From: an uncultured Anaerolineae bacterium
Lineage (GTDB): Bacteria > Chloroflexota > Anaerolineae > Anaerolineales > Villigracilaceae
Length of the DNA: 11,202 bases
Direction of reading: 5' to 3'
Assembly (NCBI GenBank): GCA_903854805.1
Contig: CAINXK010000230.1
Coordinates: 1-11,202, forward strand
Shown here: one piece after another, positions 1 to 6,568 of the stretch
How the letters are laid out: the number at the start of each line of letters is the position of its first letter
Position numbering within the stretch: position 1 is the stretch's first letter
The notes under the pieces: generated by a model
Databases searched by the model: none
Seen by the model: the letters and a program-made list of their open reading frames with translations, nothing else
What the model was told of the DNA's origin: nothing
Made by a program: the position numbers and the translations under genes

Positions 1-590
1 ACCATGAACCTGATCGAACCCTGGTTATTATTTTCGACAAGATTACCTCCACCAATTCAGCGCAGCAAGAAACGCTGGTACCGTTTTAACCTCTTTGATA
101 TAACGCCAATCCACACGTGCCAAAAAAATTTATCTATCCTGTTCTATTTCAAACATCACAAATTATTACCCATGAAATATCCAGAAGAAAAAAACCAATG
201 CTTGTTAATTCAGCGCGAACCGGTCCACAGCACGATGGGCTAACGGTTGTCCGATTGGCGCGTACATTATACAACTTCCTATTGGATAAATTCCTTAGTA
301 CCCAATTATCGCACAAGCTACAGAGATATGCAAAAATTCTCAGTTACGCAAGATGACCCGTACAGGTATCAATTCTATCAGTGATGTATGCCCAAATTTT
401 GCATCTTTTATTAAAACAAGTTACGTATCCCTATCAGTCTGTTTCCCGAGACTGTCTTATGTATTTTCATATTTGGATACCAGCTGTAATTCACATCTAG
501 GAAAACCTAAAAAATGGTATTTCAAATATAAAGAGCCCGACTTTATTGTATCCAAAACCTTAATATCGCACGGCACCATTCTTACATATT
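1..590. other. Gene-free AT-rich leader region
   Basis: No convincing gene was found here on either strand. The short open frames lack recognisable motifs, overlap each other and have no ribosome binding sites. The stretch is visibly richer in A and T than the coding region to its right. It contains an inverted repeat at 435-454 and scattered copies of the half-site GGTATC or its complement GATACC (365-370 and 476-481), the same word that builds the operator at 611-632. It probably serves as the upstream regulatory region of the LacI-headed operon, but it could also hold the eroded end of an unrecognised gene. No tRNA was seen. Confidence 0.5.
435..454. repeat. Inverted repeat, 6-bp arms, 8-nt loop
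   Basis: The arms CAGTCT (435-440) and AGACTG (449-454) are perfectly complementary around the loop GTTTCCCG. A moderately T-rich stretch follows but no uninterrupted T run, so a rho-independent terminator for an upstream transcript is possible but weak. It could equally be a protein-binding site. Confidence 0.35.
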
Positions 591-603
591 TTGTGGTATC
601 ATA

Positions 604-632
604 TTGACAACGTATGGTATCGATACCATACG
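604..632 (+). promoter_or_regulatory. Promoter of the LacI-headed operon
   Basis: A perfect -35 hexamer TTGACA lies at 604-609. With a 17-nt spacer the -10 position falls at 627-632 (CATACG, a poor match), inside the right arm of the operator palindrome. The start codon of the regulator follows at 657, so the leader would be about 20 nt. The perfect -35 next to an operator covering the spacer and -10 is a typical repressor-controlled layout. The -10 assignment is uncertain. Confidence 0.5.
611..632. promoter_or_regulatory. Perfect 22-bp palindromic operator
   Basis: The left arm CGTATGGTATC is followed directly by its exact reverse complement GATACCATACG, giving an uninterrupted 22-bp palindrome centred on CpG. 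LacI-family operators are usually palindromes with a central CG, where the paired hinge-helix leucines intercalate. The repressor encoded 25 bp downstream keeps that hinge leucine, so autoregulation of the whole operon is the simplest reading. Another half-site, TGGTATC, lies at 594-600, exactly 21 bp (two helical turns) before the same word at 615-621. Confidence 0.75.
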
Positions 633-656
633 TCCAAAGACACAAGCGAGCACCCA

Positions 657-1691
657 ATGACAACCATCCATGATGTGGCCAAACGAGCCGGAGTTGCCTC
701 AATCACTGCTTCACGGGTGATCAACAATTCCGGCTATGCCAGCGAAGCTGTGCGCAAACGCGTGCAGGATGCTGCCAGAGAAATGGGATATGTACCCAAC
801 CGCCTGGCCAGCAGCTTGCGCTCACGGCGCACGAATGTGCTGGCGCTGGTACTGACCGATATCACCAATCCTTTTTTTACGGTAGCAGCTCGCGGCGTGG
901 AAGATGTTGCCAACCAGGCAGGTTACACTGTAATTTTCTGTAATACAGATGAAGACAAAACCAAAGAACAGAAATATGTCGAGATATTAATGCAAAATCG
1001 GGTCGATGGGGTCATCCTGGTACCAAGCGATTCTGATTCTGGATCAGTTGAGACTTTGCAACAAAACGGCGTTCCCGTGGTGGTCATCGACCGGCACGTA
1101 CCGAGCAAAACTGTCGACCAGGTACGTTGCGATTCGATCGGCGGCGCCCACGATCTGACCCGGCTCTTAACCTCGCTCGGACACCAGCACATCGCACTCT
1201 TGAACGGACCGCAAAATGTATCCACCGCAGCTGACCGCCTGACCGGGTTTCAACTGGCAATGCAGGAGGCTGGCAACCCGGCCCGGGCAAATCAAGTGAT
1301 CATCTCTGGATCTTTCAACCGTGCCAGCGGCTATGAGATGGCCCGACAGGTGCTTTCGATGTCACCTCGCCCAACCGCCCTGCTGGCAGGTAACAACTTC
1401 ATTGCCTTGGGCGCTTTGCAGGCCCTGGAAGAAGCCCGCGTGCGCGTGCCGGAAGACATGGCCGTGGTGGCCTTTGACGACCTGCCGGAATCCCTGGTAG
1501 TTTCGCCCTTTTTGACAGCCGCTGCCCAGCCCGTCTATGAAATGGCGACCAGGGCCACTGAAATTTTGATTCGACGCCTGGGAAACAACACTGAAAAAGA
1601 GTTTAGCGAAGTCATTTTCCCCACCCGGCTTATATTACGAAAATCGAGCGGCGCAGCCATCCATCCTGAGACTTCTTCGCTGCCCAGCTGA
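657..1691 (+). CDS. LacI-family transcriptional repressor
   Basis: A 344-residue protein of normal LacI-family length. Residues 2-25 form the helix-turn-helix (TIHDVAKRAGVASITASRVIN), and the hinge follows at about 47-56 (VPNRLASSLRS) with the minor-groove leucine at L54. Residues about 60-330 are a periplasmic-binding-protein-like sensor domain, recognisable from TDITNPFF, GVILVPSD, VVVIDR and VAFDDLP. The recognition helix has TASRV where the family usually has TVSRV. An in-frame TTG at 591 would add 22 residues translated from the promoter and operator, so the ATG at 657 is chosen; its ribosome site is weak. It is separated by 42 bp from the epimerase gene and probably controls the sugar genes downstream and itself. 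The ligand is unknown, plausibly a sugar or sugar phosphate of the encoded pathway. Confidence 0.93.
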   Translation: MTTIHDVAKRAGVASITASRVINNSGYASEAVRKRVQDAAREMGYVPNRLASSLRSRRTNVLALVLTDITNPFFTVAARGVEDVANQAGYTVIFCNTDEDKTKEQKYVEILMQNRVDGVILVPSDSDSGSVETLQQNGVPVVVIDRHVPSKTVDQVRCDSIGGAHDLTRLLTSLGHQHIALLNGPQNVSTAADRLTGFQLAMQEAGNPARANQVIISGSFNRASGYEMARQVLSMSPRPTALLAGNNFIALGALQALEEARVRVPEDMAVVAFDDLPESLVVSPFLTAAAQPVYEMATRATEILIRRLGNNTEKEFSEVIFPTRLILRKSSGAAIHPETSSLPS

Positions 1692-1733
1692 CCCGTCACA
1701 CAACCAGAAACACAAATCAAGGAGACTATAAAA

Positions 1734-2777
1734 ATGACAAACATGATTGCAGCAACCGATCCCAACCTCAAAAAAGACGACCTGATCGTAATAACCGGTG
1801 CAGGCGGCTTTATTGGAGGTTCGCTAGTGCGCTACTTCCAGGAACAGGGCTTTACCAATTTGCGCGCCGTGGATAAAAAACCACTGCCCACATGGTACCA
1901 GCGTGTACCAGGTGTGGAATGCCTGAGCATGGACTTGAGCCAGGAAGAAAACTGCATCCGCGCCGTGGAGGGCGCAAAAGAAGTTTACAACCTGGCAGCG
2001 GATATGGGCGGCATGGGCTTTATTGAGCGCTTTCGCGTCGAATGCATGCGCAGTATTCTGATCAACACCCACATGCTCGAATCGGCCTACCGGGCCGGGG
2101 TGGAACGCTATTTCTTCTCGTCATCCGCCTGTGCCTATAATATCTCGCTGCAACAAGACTCCAACGTGAGCGCGCTCAAAGAAAGCGATGCCTACCCGGC
2201 CAATGCCGAGCGTGGTTACGGTTGGGAAAAATTAATGTCTGAAATGTTCTGCCAGGAATATACATCCGAGCGCGGCATGAAAACCTTCATTGCGCGCTTC
2301 CACAACGTCTACGGGCCCAACGGCACCTGGGACGGCGGACGTGAAAAAGCCCCTGCAGCTATCAGCCGCAAAGTTATTACCGCCAAACAAAGCGGCAAAC
2401 ATGAAATCATGATCTGGGGCGACGGCAGCCAGACCCGCAGTTATATGTTTATAGAAGACTGCGTACGCGGAATCGACATGATTACGCACTGCGACGCACT
2501 GACAGCCACCCCCATCAACCTGGGCTCGAGTGAACTAGTATCGGTTAACGAATTGGTCAGTATCGCAGAGCAGATCGCCGGCGTAAAACTGGAACGCAAG
2601 TATGATCTCACAGCACCACGCGGGGTAGCCGGGCGCAACAGCGACAACACCTTCATCCAAAAAATGCTAAACTGGGAACCATCCACATCTTTCCGCACCG
2701 GACTGGCAAAGACCTACGCCTGGATTGAACAGCAATATATCGACCGACAGGCCGGCAAGCGGGTCGTCACCGAATAA
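1734..2777 (+). CDS. GDP-mannose 3,5-epimerase-like SDR enzyme
   Basis: A 347-residue extended short-chain dehydrogenase/epimerase. TGAGGFIG at 21-28 is the NAD-binding glycine motif. The protein carries a set of motifs that, as I recall them, mark plant GDP-mannose 3,5-epimerase (GDP-D-mannose to GDP-L-galactose): NLAADMGGMGFI (86-97), SSSAC (129-133), the YxxxK pair Y162/K166, RFHNVYGPNGTWDGGREKAPAA (188-209), WGDGSQTRS (228-236) and GRNSDN (300-305). C133 and K205 align with the acid/base pair C145 and K217 of the Arabidopsis enzyme. AAGGAG at 1719-1724, 9 nt upstream, supports this start over the ATG three codons later. The partner gene at 3647-4735 resembles the next plant enzyme, which strengthens the substrate call. 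A related sugar-nucleotide epimerase with another hexose substrate remains possible. Confidence 0.85.
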   Translation: MTNMIAATDPNLKKDDLIVITGAGGFIGGSLVRYFQEQGFTNLRAVDKKPLPTWYQRVPGVECLSMDLSQEENCIRAVEGAKEVYNLAADMGGMGFIERFRVECMRSILINTHMLESAYRAGVERYFFSSSACAYNISLQQDSNVSALKESDAYPANAERGYGWEKLMSEMFCQEYTSERGMKTFIARFHNVYGPNGTWDGGREKAPAAISRKVITAKQSGKHEIMIWGDGSQTRSYMFIEDCVRGIDMITHCDALTATPINLGSSELVSVNELVSIAEQIAGVKLERKYDLTAPRGVAGRNSDNTFIQKMLNWEPSTSFRTGLAKTYAWIEQQYIDRQAGKRVVTE

Positions 2778-2862
2778 ATCCGCCCGGCAGATCTCTGCCA
2801 GGCTACAAGACCCATGCCATCTGGATGTTTTTCACCCAGGTGGCGCAAGGTGAAACGCCAAA

Positions 2863-3645
2863 ATGGTCGATATCACCCAGATCATCAAAAAAATTCCGTA
2901 CCGGCTCGCGCTTTCAGGCGGTTGGATTGATCAACCTTTCGTATCTCGAAACAACCCTAGCCCACCCGGCTCAATGGTCGTGGTAGGCGTGCAGCCCGAT
3001 TTTCGCTTCATGGATCGCTGTGGGATGGGCACCAGCACACGCCAGGTAGCTGCTCGGCTCTGGAATGGAACACTGCCGCAACGCGACCCCGCCGAAATGG
3101 TCCAGGAGTTATATGCTGCCGAAAATGAAGGCCTGGCCGAGCCATCCGGCTCTCAAGACATGGCCGGATTGATTTATCCCGGTGTCAACCGCCTGGATTA
3201 CGACCACAATTATTCTGGCGGAATTTTTCCTGTTCGGATCGAATCGAATACAGACTCACAGACCGCCGCCTGGTTGGAAAACGTCATGCACATCTTACCT
3301 GTTGCGCCACGCCCGGCAGGATACAACCCCTTTGGCAATGAAAACCTGGCCCCAGAATGGGTTCAACGCCTGGGCCAGAGCGGGAAGGCTTGCTACACAG
3401 CCATTGAACAACGTGACAGCAGCGCCTTGGGCGAAGCCATGAATGAATGCATGCGCTGCTGGGAAGCCATCCTACCGCGAACCGTGCGCCATCCTTTACT
3501 GACCCTTGACCTGATGGAACTGCTGGCGTTTTATCAACACCGTTACGCCGGAGCCATGTATTCAGGCTGTGGTGGTGGATATCTTTACATCGTTTCAGAA
3601 CAACCCGTACCCGGATCCTTCCAGATCAGGGTACGTTTGGAGTAA
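2863..3645 (+). CDS. Compact GHMP-superfamily sugar kinase-like protein
   Basis: A 260-residue protein with GHMP-kinase hallmarks. Motif 1 is PYRLALSGGWIDQP (12-25), which recalls the GGWxDTP motif of L-fucokinase-type enzymes. The phosphate-binding motif 2 is GMGTST (54-59), an acceptor-side motif is PSGSQD (94-99), and motif 3 is the glycine-rich SGCGGGYLYIV (234-244). It would phosphorylate a sugar with ATP; L-galactose is an attractive guess because L-fucose is 6-deoxy-L-galactose. Only about 30 residues separate motifs 1 and 2, against roughly 100 in typical members, so the N-terminal domain is strongly reduced. AAGGTGA at 2847-2853 lies 9 nt before the ATG. The 85-bp gap after the epimerase is the longest in the operon. 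The protein is paralogous to the C-terminal half of the gene at 4728-5825. Substrate, and even activity, are inferred. Confidence 0.7.
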   Translation: MVDITQIIKKIPYRLALSGGWIDQPFVSRNNPSPPGSMVVVGVQPDFRFMDRCGMGTSTRQVAARLWNGTLPQRDPAEMVQELYAAENEGLAEPSGSQDMAGLIYPGVNRLDYDHNYSGGIFPVRIESNTDSQTAAWLENVMHILPVAPRPAGYNPFGNENLAPEWVQRLGQSGKACYTAIEQRDSSALGEAMNECMRCWEAILPRTVRHPLLTLDLMELLAFYQHRYAGAMYSGCGGGYLYIVSEQPVPGSFQIRVRLE

Positions 3646-3646
3646 T

Positions 3647-4735
3647 ATGCCCGACACTGGAAGCCCGTTTTCATCCGAAAGTCAGTTCCGCGCCAGGTAT
3701 CGAGACAAATTATCCGCCATGCTGCGAGCCAACACTACCGCCCACGATTTTGGGCTGAGCACGTTTGTCCTGGTGTGCGCCAATGCCTATTTTGACCGCG
3801 ATATTCTGAACGAGCTGGACAATGACCTGCGACGGGCCTTTATCAACATCCGCGAGAAATACTTTCGGCTTTTTGCAGAAGGACAGATCCTGGATGAGCG
3901 CCATGCCGAAGATCTACTGGTGTTTTTGAAAATTGCGCTGGTTGGGCTGGAACAACTGCGAGTAACAGAACACCGGCCCCTGGGTGAATGGACGCTCCAG
4001 TTTAACCACATCCGCTCATTCAGACCACAGAGAACCGCAGCCAGGTCGGTGCCATCCATCGATATCCCTTTTAACGAAAATTCCTTTCACTACGACGCGG
4101 CACTGTGCGAGCGGGAAAGCTTCTGGTCTGGCAGCCTGGCAGTCAAAAACGTTTCCTTGCTGTATAACAAATACCCTTTCGCTCGCCTACACGCACTTCT
4201 AATTCCGGAACCAGAAAGAAAACAACGGCAATTCCTGGATCGCGAAAACCATGACTGGGCCTGGAATGCGGCTCAATCTCTGGCGCAAGACCTGCCAGGA
4301 TTTGGCCTGGGTTATAACTCGTTGGGAACCTTCGCTTCAGTGAATCACCTGCACTTTCAAACCTTTATCGAACCAAACGGCATGCCTGTCATGCAAAACA
4401 GCTGGAAACACAATGGTGGCAGCCAGGAATACCCGCTGCCATGCATTGTATTTGACTCAGTAGAAGCTTCGTGGAAATGGATGGAAAGGATCTACACCCA
4501 AAACAGCACTTCCTTTAATTTGCTATACACACCCGGGAAGATCTTTTGCTTCGAGCGTAAACGCCAGGGCACCTACCGGCATGCGCGCTGGACAAGCGGT
4601 TTTGCATGGTATGAACTGGCCGGGAACATCATCACCTTCAGCCGTGAAGACTACAGCGCCCTGACACCCGACCGGATCGAAAAAGAGTTTAAAAAACTAA
4701 AAATCCAGCAGAAACAGAAGAACTCGGATGCCTAA
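3647..4735 (+). CDS. GDP-L-galactose phosphorylase (VTC2/GDPGP1)-like protein
   Basis: A 362-residue HIT/GalT-superfamily protein. Residues 135-345 follow the order seen in plant VTC2 and animal GDPGP1: PFNENSFHYD (141-150), NVSLLYNKYPFARLHALLIP (168-187), GYNSLGTFASVNHLHFQTF (222-240), SFNLLYTPGKIFCF (289-302) and WYELAGNIITFSREDY (321-336). HLHFQ at 234-238 is the HxHxQ signature, and H236 is the expected nucleophile that forms a guanylyl intermediate. The family cleaves GDP-hexoses with phosphate to GDP and hexose 1-phosphate. The first ~110 residues are a mainly helical extension I cannot assign. An upstream in-frame GTG at 3569 would overlap the kinase gene by 77 nt. The ATG at 3647 sits 1 nt after the kinase stop with GGAG at 3639-3642, so it is preferred. 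GDP-L-galactose is the likeliest substrate given the epimerase upstream; GDP-D-glucose or GDP-mannose are alternatives. Confidence 0.8.
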   Translation: MPDTGSPFSSESQFRARYRDKLSAMLRANTTAHDFGLSTFVLVCANAYFDRDILNELDNDLRRAFINIREKYFRLFAEGQILDERHAEDLLVFLKIALVGLEQLRVTEHRPLGEWTLQFNHIRSFRPQRTAARSVPSIDIPFNENSFHYDAALCERESFWSGSLAVKNVSLLYNKYPFARLHALLIPEPERKQRQFLDRENHDWAWNAAQSLAQDLPGFGLGYNSLGTFASVNHLHFQTFIEPNGMPVMQNSWKHNGGSQEYPLPCIVFDSVEASWKWMERIYTQNSTSFNLLYTPGKIFCFERKRQGTYRHARWTSGFAWYELAGNIITFSREDYSALTPDRIEKEFKKLKIQQKQKNSDA

Positions 4736-5825
4736 AAAAGCCTTCGTCAGCGGTTGTTTTGATTTGCTCCACAGTGGTCATGTGGCCTTCTTTGAAGAAG
4801 CCGCCCGCTATGGCGAGCTATATGTCGCGATTGGTTCTGATCGCAACGTCTTTGAACTCAAACGACGCCCCACCATCAACAGCGAAGCCGAACGCCTGTA
4901 TATGATCAAATCTTTGGCGTATGTAAAGGATGTATTTGTAGCCAAAGGTTCAGGGGTTTTGGATTTTGTGCAGGAACTGGCTGTGATCAAGCCTGACTAT
5001 TTTGTGGTCAACGAGGACGGAAGCACGCCAGCAAAGAAAAATCTGTGCGAGGAATTGGGAATCGAGTACGTTATCTTAAAACGCGAACCCCACAGCGGTC
5101 TGGCTGCACGCTCAACCACCGCCCTGAGAGGCGCGAGCCTGATCCCCGATTACATCGGGCTGGCAGGCGGCTGTCTGGACCTGCCGGAAATTTCAAGGCT
5201 TGCTCCCGGCCCAGCCATCACCATCTCGATCCAGCCACTCCCGGAGCATTCATCCAGCACACGCAGGGCCGCGATCGAATTATGGGATGCGCGCCTGCCG
5301 GCGGACAAGCCCGAAAAGCTGGCCAAAGTTCTTTTTGGATATACAAACCTGCCTGGCACTGCTGAAATCCGCGGCTCAAAAGCCGCGCTCGGCATCTGCT
5401 TACCAGGCGTATCCAGGACAGATTACAGCGGACAATACTGGCCGGAACGTATAACCAATCAGCAAGATGAAGCTATCCTGAAATTCATCGAAGACTCGCT
5501 TATCGTGATTCCGTTTGATTTACAAACGACCTCATCGTACCCACACAAAATGACTGCCCGTGCAACAGAAGCCCACTGCCAAGCCGCTGAAGCCTGCTGG
5601 CAGGCCATCCTAAAGCAGGATAAGCTGGCTTTTGGGCAGAGCCTGACGGCAAGTTTTGAATCCCAAACCGCCATGCTCCCACCAGACAAAACCACCCAGG
5701 AACTGATCGCCACCTATCGGGAACAGGTCCTGGGATGGAATATCTGCGACCTGGGACTGTTACTTGTGACTGACAAACCGTTGGAAAACGCCACCCGCAT
5801 CAGCCTACGGCATGCGAACGATTAA
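4728..5825 (+). CDS. Cytidylyltransferase-like / degenerate GHMP fusion
   Basis: A 365-residue two-domain protein. Residues 1-134 form a TagD/RfaE-C-type nucleotidyltransferase: GCFDLLHSGH (9-18) holds the nucleotide-binding HxGH, and RSTTALR (128-134) matches the C-terminal STT signature. Such enzymes join a phosphorylated alcohol or sugar to CMP or AMP. Residues 139-365 align along their whole length with the stand-alone kinase at 2863-3645: GGCLDLP (147-153), SSTRRAAIELWDARLP (176-191), PGVSRTDYSGQYWP (226-239) and a shared LRH/RVR-type end. The ATP-site motifs are eroded: GMGTST has become EHSSST, PSGSQD has become IRGSKA, and the GCGGG loop is gone. This half is probably a pseudokinase or dimerisation module. 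The ATG overlaps the preceding stop by 8 nt, implying translational coupling. Product and nucleotide specificity are unknown; L-galactose 1-phosphate is a candidate acceptor. Confidence 0.75.
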   Translation: MPKKAFVSGCFDLLHSGHVAFFEEAARYGELYVAIGSDRNVFELKRRPTINSEAERLYMIKSLAYVKDVFVAKGSGVLDFVQELAVIKPDYFVVNEDGSTPAKKNLCEELGIEYVILKREPHSGLAARSTTALRGASLIPDYIGLAGGCLDLPEISRLAPGPAITISIQPLPEHSSSTRRAAIELWDARLPADKPEKLAKVLFGYTNLPGTAEIRGSKAALGICLPGVSRTDYSGQYWPERITNQQDEAILKFIEDSLIVIPFDLQTTSSYPHKMTARATEAHCQAAEACWQAILKQDKLAFGQSLTASFESQTAMLPPDKTTQELIATYREQVLGWNICDLGLLLVTDKPLENATRISLRHAND

Positions 5826-6244
5826 AGCCGCTGATTAAATTCGACCTTCTCGCCATCTGGGCCACGGACAGTGAAAAACCTGACCCCTTTCGACCAGAAA
5901 GGCAGAAACACCGGGGCATCCGGCTCAAGGATCTCAAAACCAGCAGCCTTGAGCTCGGTAAAAGCGCCATCAATATCCAGGACGTCCAGGGCAATATGAT
6001 CAATATGGCCATCCTGGCGCGAGGCCACTTCATCACGCCGCGCACCCGGCAGCTGGTACAGCTCAATCGTCAGGCCAGCCTTCTCCAACATCGCCACAAA
6101 CACCGTACCATCCGCCTCGGCCAGATCGGTACGCAGTGCAGTCACAAAACCAAGCTGCGCATAAAAAGCCTGGGAACGCTGTAAATCCGTGACCGGCAGA
6201 CCCAAATGCTGCAGCCCCTGCAAATTACCCTGTAAATATGGCAT
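5822..6244 (-). CDS. VOC/glyoxalase-fold metalloenzyme-like protein
   Basis: A 140-residue vicinal-oxygen-chelate family protein with two beta-alpha-beta-beta-beta repeats. The usual metal ligands are visible as H13 (LQHLGLPV), E61 (IELYQ), H83 (DHIALDV) and E136 (KVEFNQ). The RGPDGEKVEF ending is typical of glyoxalase I-like lactoylglutathione lyase relatives and of dioxygenase or isomerase members. The ligand set supports a metal-dependent enzyme, but the substrate cannot be read from sequence. A longer frame begins at 6322, but AAAGGAG at 6253-6259 places the start at 6244. The gene runs opposite to the sugar operon and its stop codon overlaps that operon's last stop. It is probably regulated separately. 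Confidence 0.85.
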   Translation of the reverse strand: MPYLQGNLQGLQHLGLPVTDLQRSQAFYAQLGFVTALRTDLAEADGTVFVAMLEKAGLTIELYQLPGARRDEVASRQDGHIDHIALDVLDIDGAFTELKAAGFEILEPDAPVFLPFWSKGVRFFTVRGPDGEKVEFNQRL

Positions 6245-6252
6245 GTTAAATA

Positions 6253-6259
6253 CTCCTTT
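6253..6259 (-). promoter_or_regulatory. Ribosome binding site of the VOC gene
   Basis: On the minus strand this reads AAAGGAG, 8 nt before the ATG at 6244. It is the best Shine-Dalgarno match in the window and decides the start against the upstream in-frame ATG at 6322. Confidence 0.75.
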
Positions 6260-6265
6260 CAGTGA

Positions 6266-6271
6266 AGTATA
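6266..6271 (-). promoter_or_regulatory. Putative -10 box for the VOC gene
   Basis: The minus strand reads TATACT, a 5/6 match to TATAAT, about 22 nt ahead of the start codon. No clear -35 hexamer is seen at the expected distance, and the leader would be only about 15 nt long, so an activator or a different start site may be involved. Confidence 0.35.
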
Positions 6272-6294
6272 GCAAAAGGTTGTGTTTTTAGGGT

Positions 6295-6314
6295 GGAATA
6301 TCCAGGAATATCCA
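6295..6314. repeat. Tandem 10-bp repeat upstream of the VOC gene
   Basis: GGAATATCCA occurs twice head to tail with no spacer. Each unit contains GGA-N3-TCC, a small inverted repeat, and the units are one helical turn apart, as for cooperative binding of a regulator. The location upstream of the VOC promoter fits an activator or repressor site, but a chance duplication is equally possible. Confidence 0.4.
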
Positions 6315-6322
6315 GCACACAA

Positions 6323-6568
6323 AAATACATGGCATTTCTGAAATCCATGGCTCGCTTATGAACAATAACTACCCATAAGCTCCGCAACTTAGATTCCCTG
6401 ATAACAAACGAAGGTAAACCCATTTATACTCTGCAACCTGGGGTGTCGCCTGTGAACCCGTCTGCCGGGCCCGGGAAGTTGGTTAAAATATTTGGTCTCT
6501 CCATCAGCCGAACCAAAGAAATTGTCCGGCTGTCCTGCCTGAGCGCGGGCATGTAGTTGGTCTGCTAG
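6323..6568. other. Intergenic stretch without recognisable gene
   Basis: No supported coding region was found. Frames on both strands are short and carry no family signature; the longest minus-strand frame (6389-6610) mirrors the region without recognisable motifs. It leads straight into the 5' side of the DUF6585-like pseudogene, so part of it may be the eroded N-terminal portion of that gene. Confidence 0.4.

Noticed and set aside
591..656. Longer start (TTG) for the LacI-family gene
   Set aside because: It would translate through the -35 box and the operator and add 22 residues ahead of the canonical N-terminal helix-turn-helix.
2786..2799. GGCAGA/TCTGCC inverted repeat between epimerase and kinase genes
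   Set aside because: The stem has only a 2-nt loop and no T run follows, so it is not a credible terminator; the operon probably continues through it.
3569..3646. Longer start (GTG) for the phosphorylase-like gene
   Set aside because: It would overlap the end of the kinase gene by 77 nt, and the ATG at 3647 has GGAG just upstream.
6245..6322. Longer start for the VOC gene
   Set aside because: The added residues are not family-like and a strong AAAGGAG lies 8 nt before the ATG at 6244.
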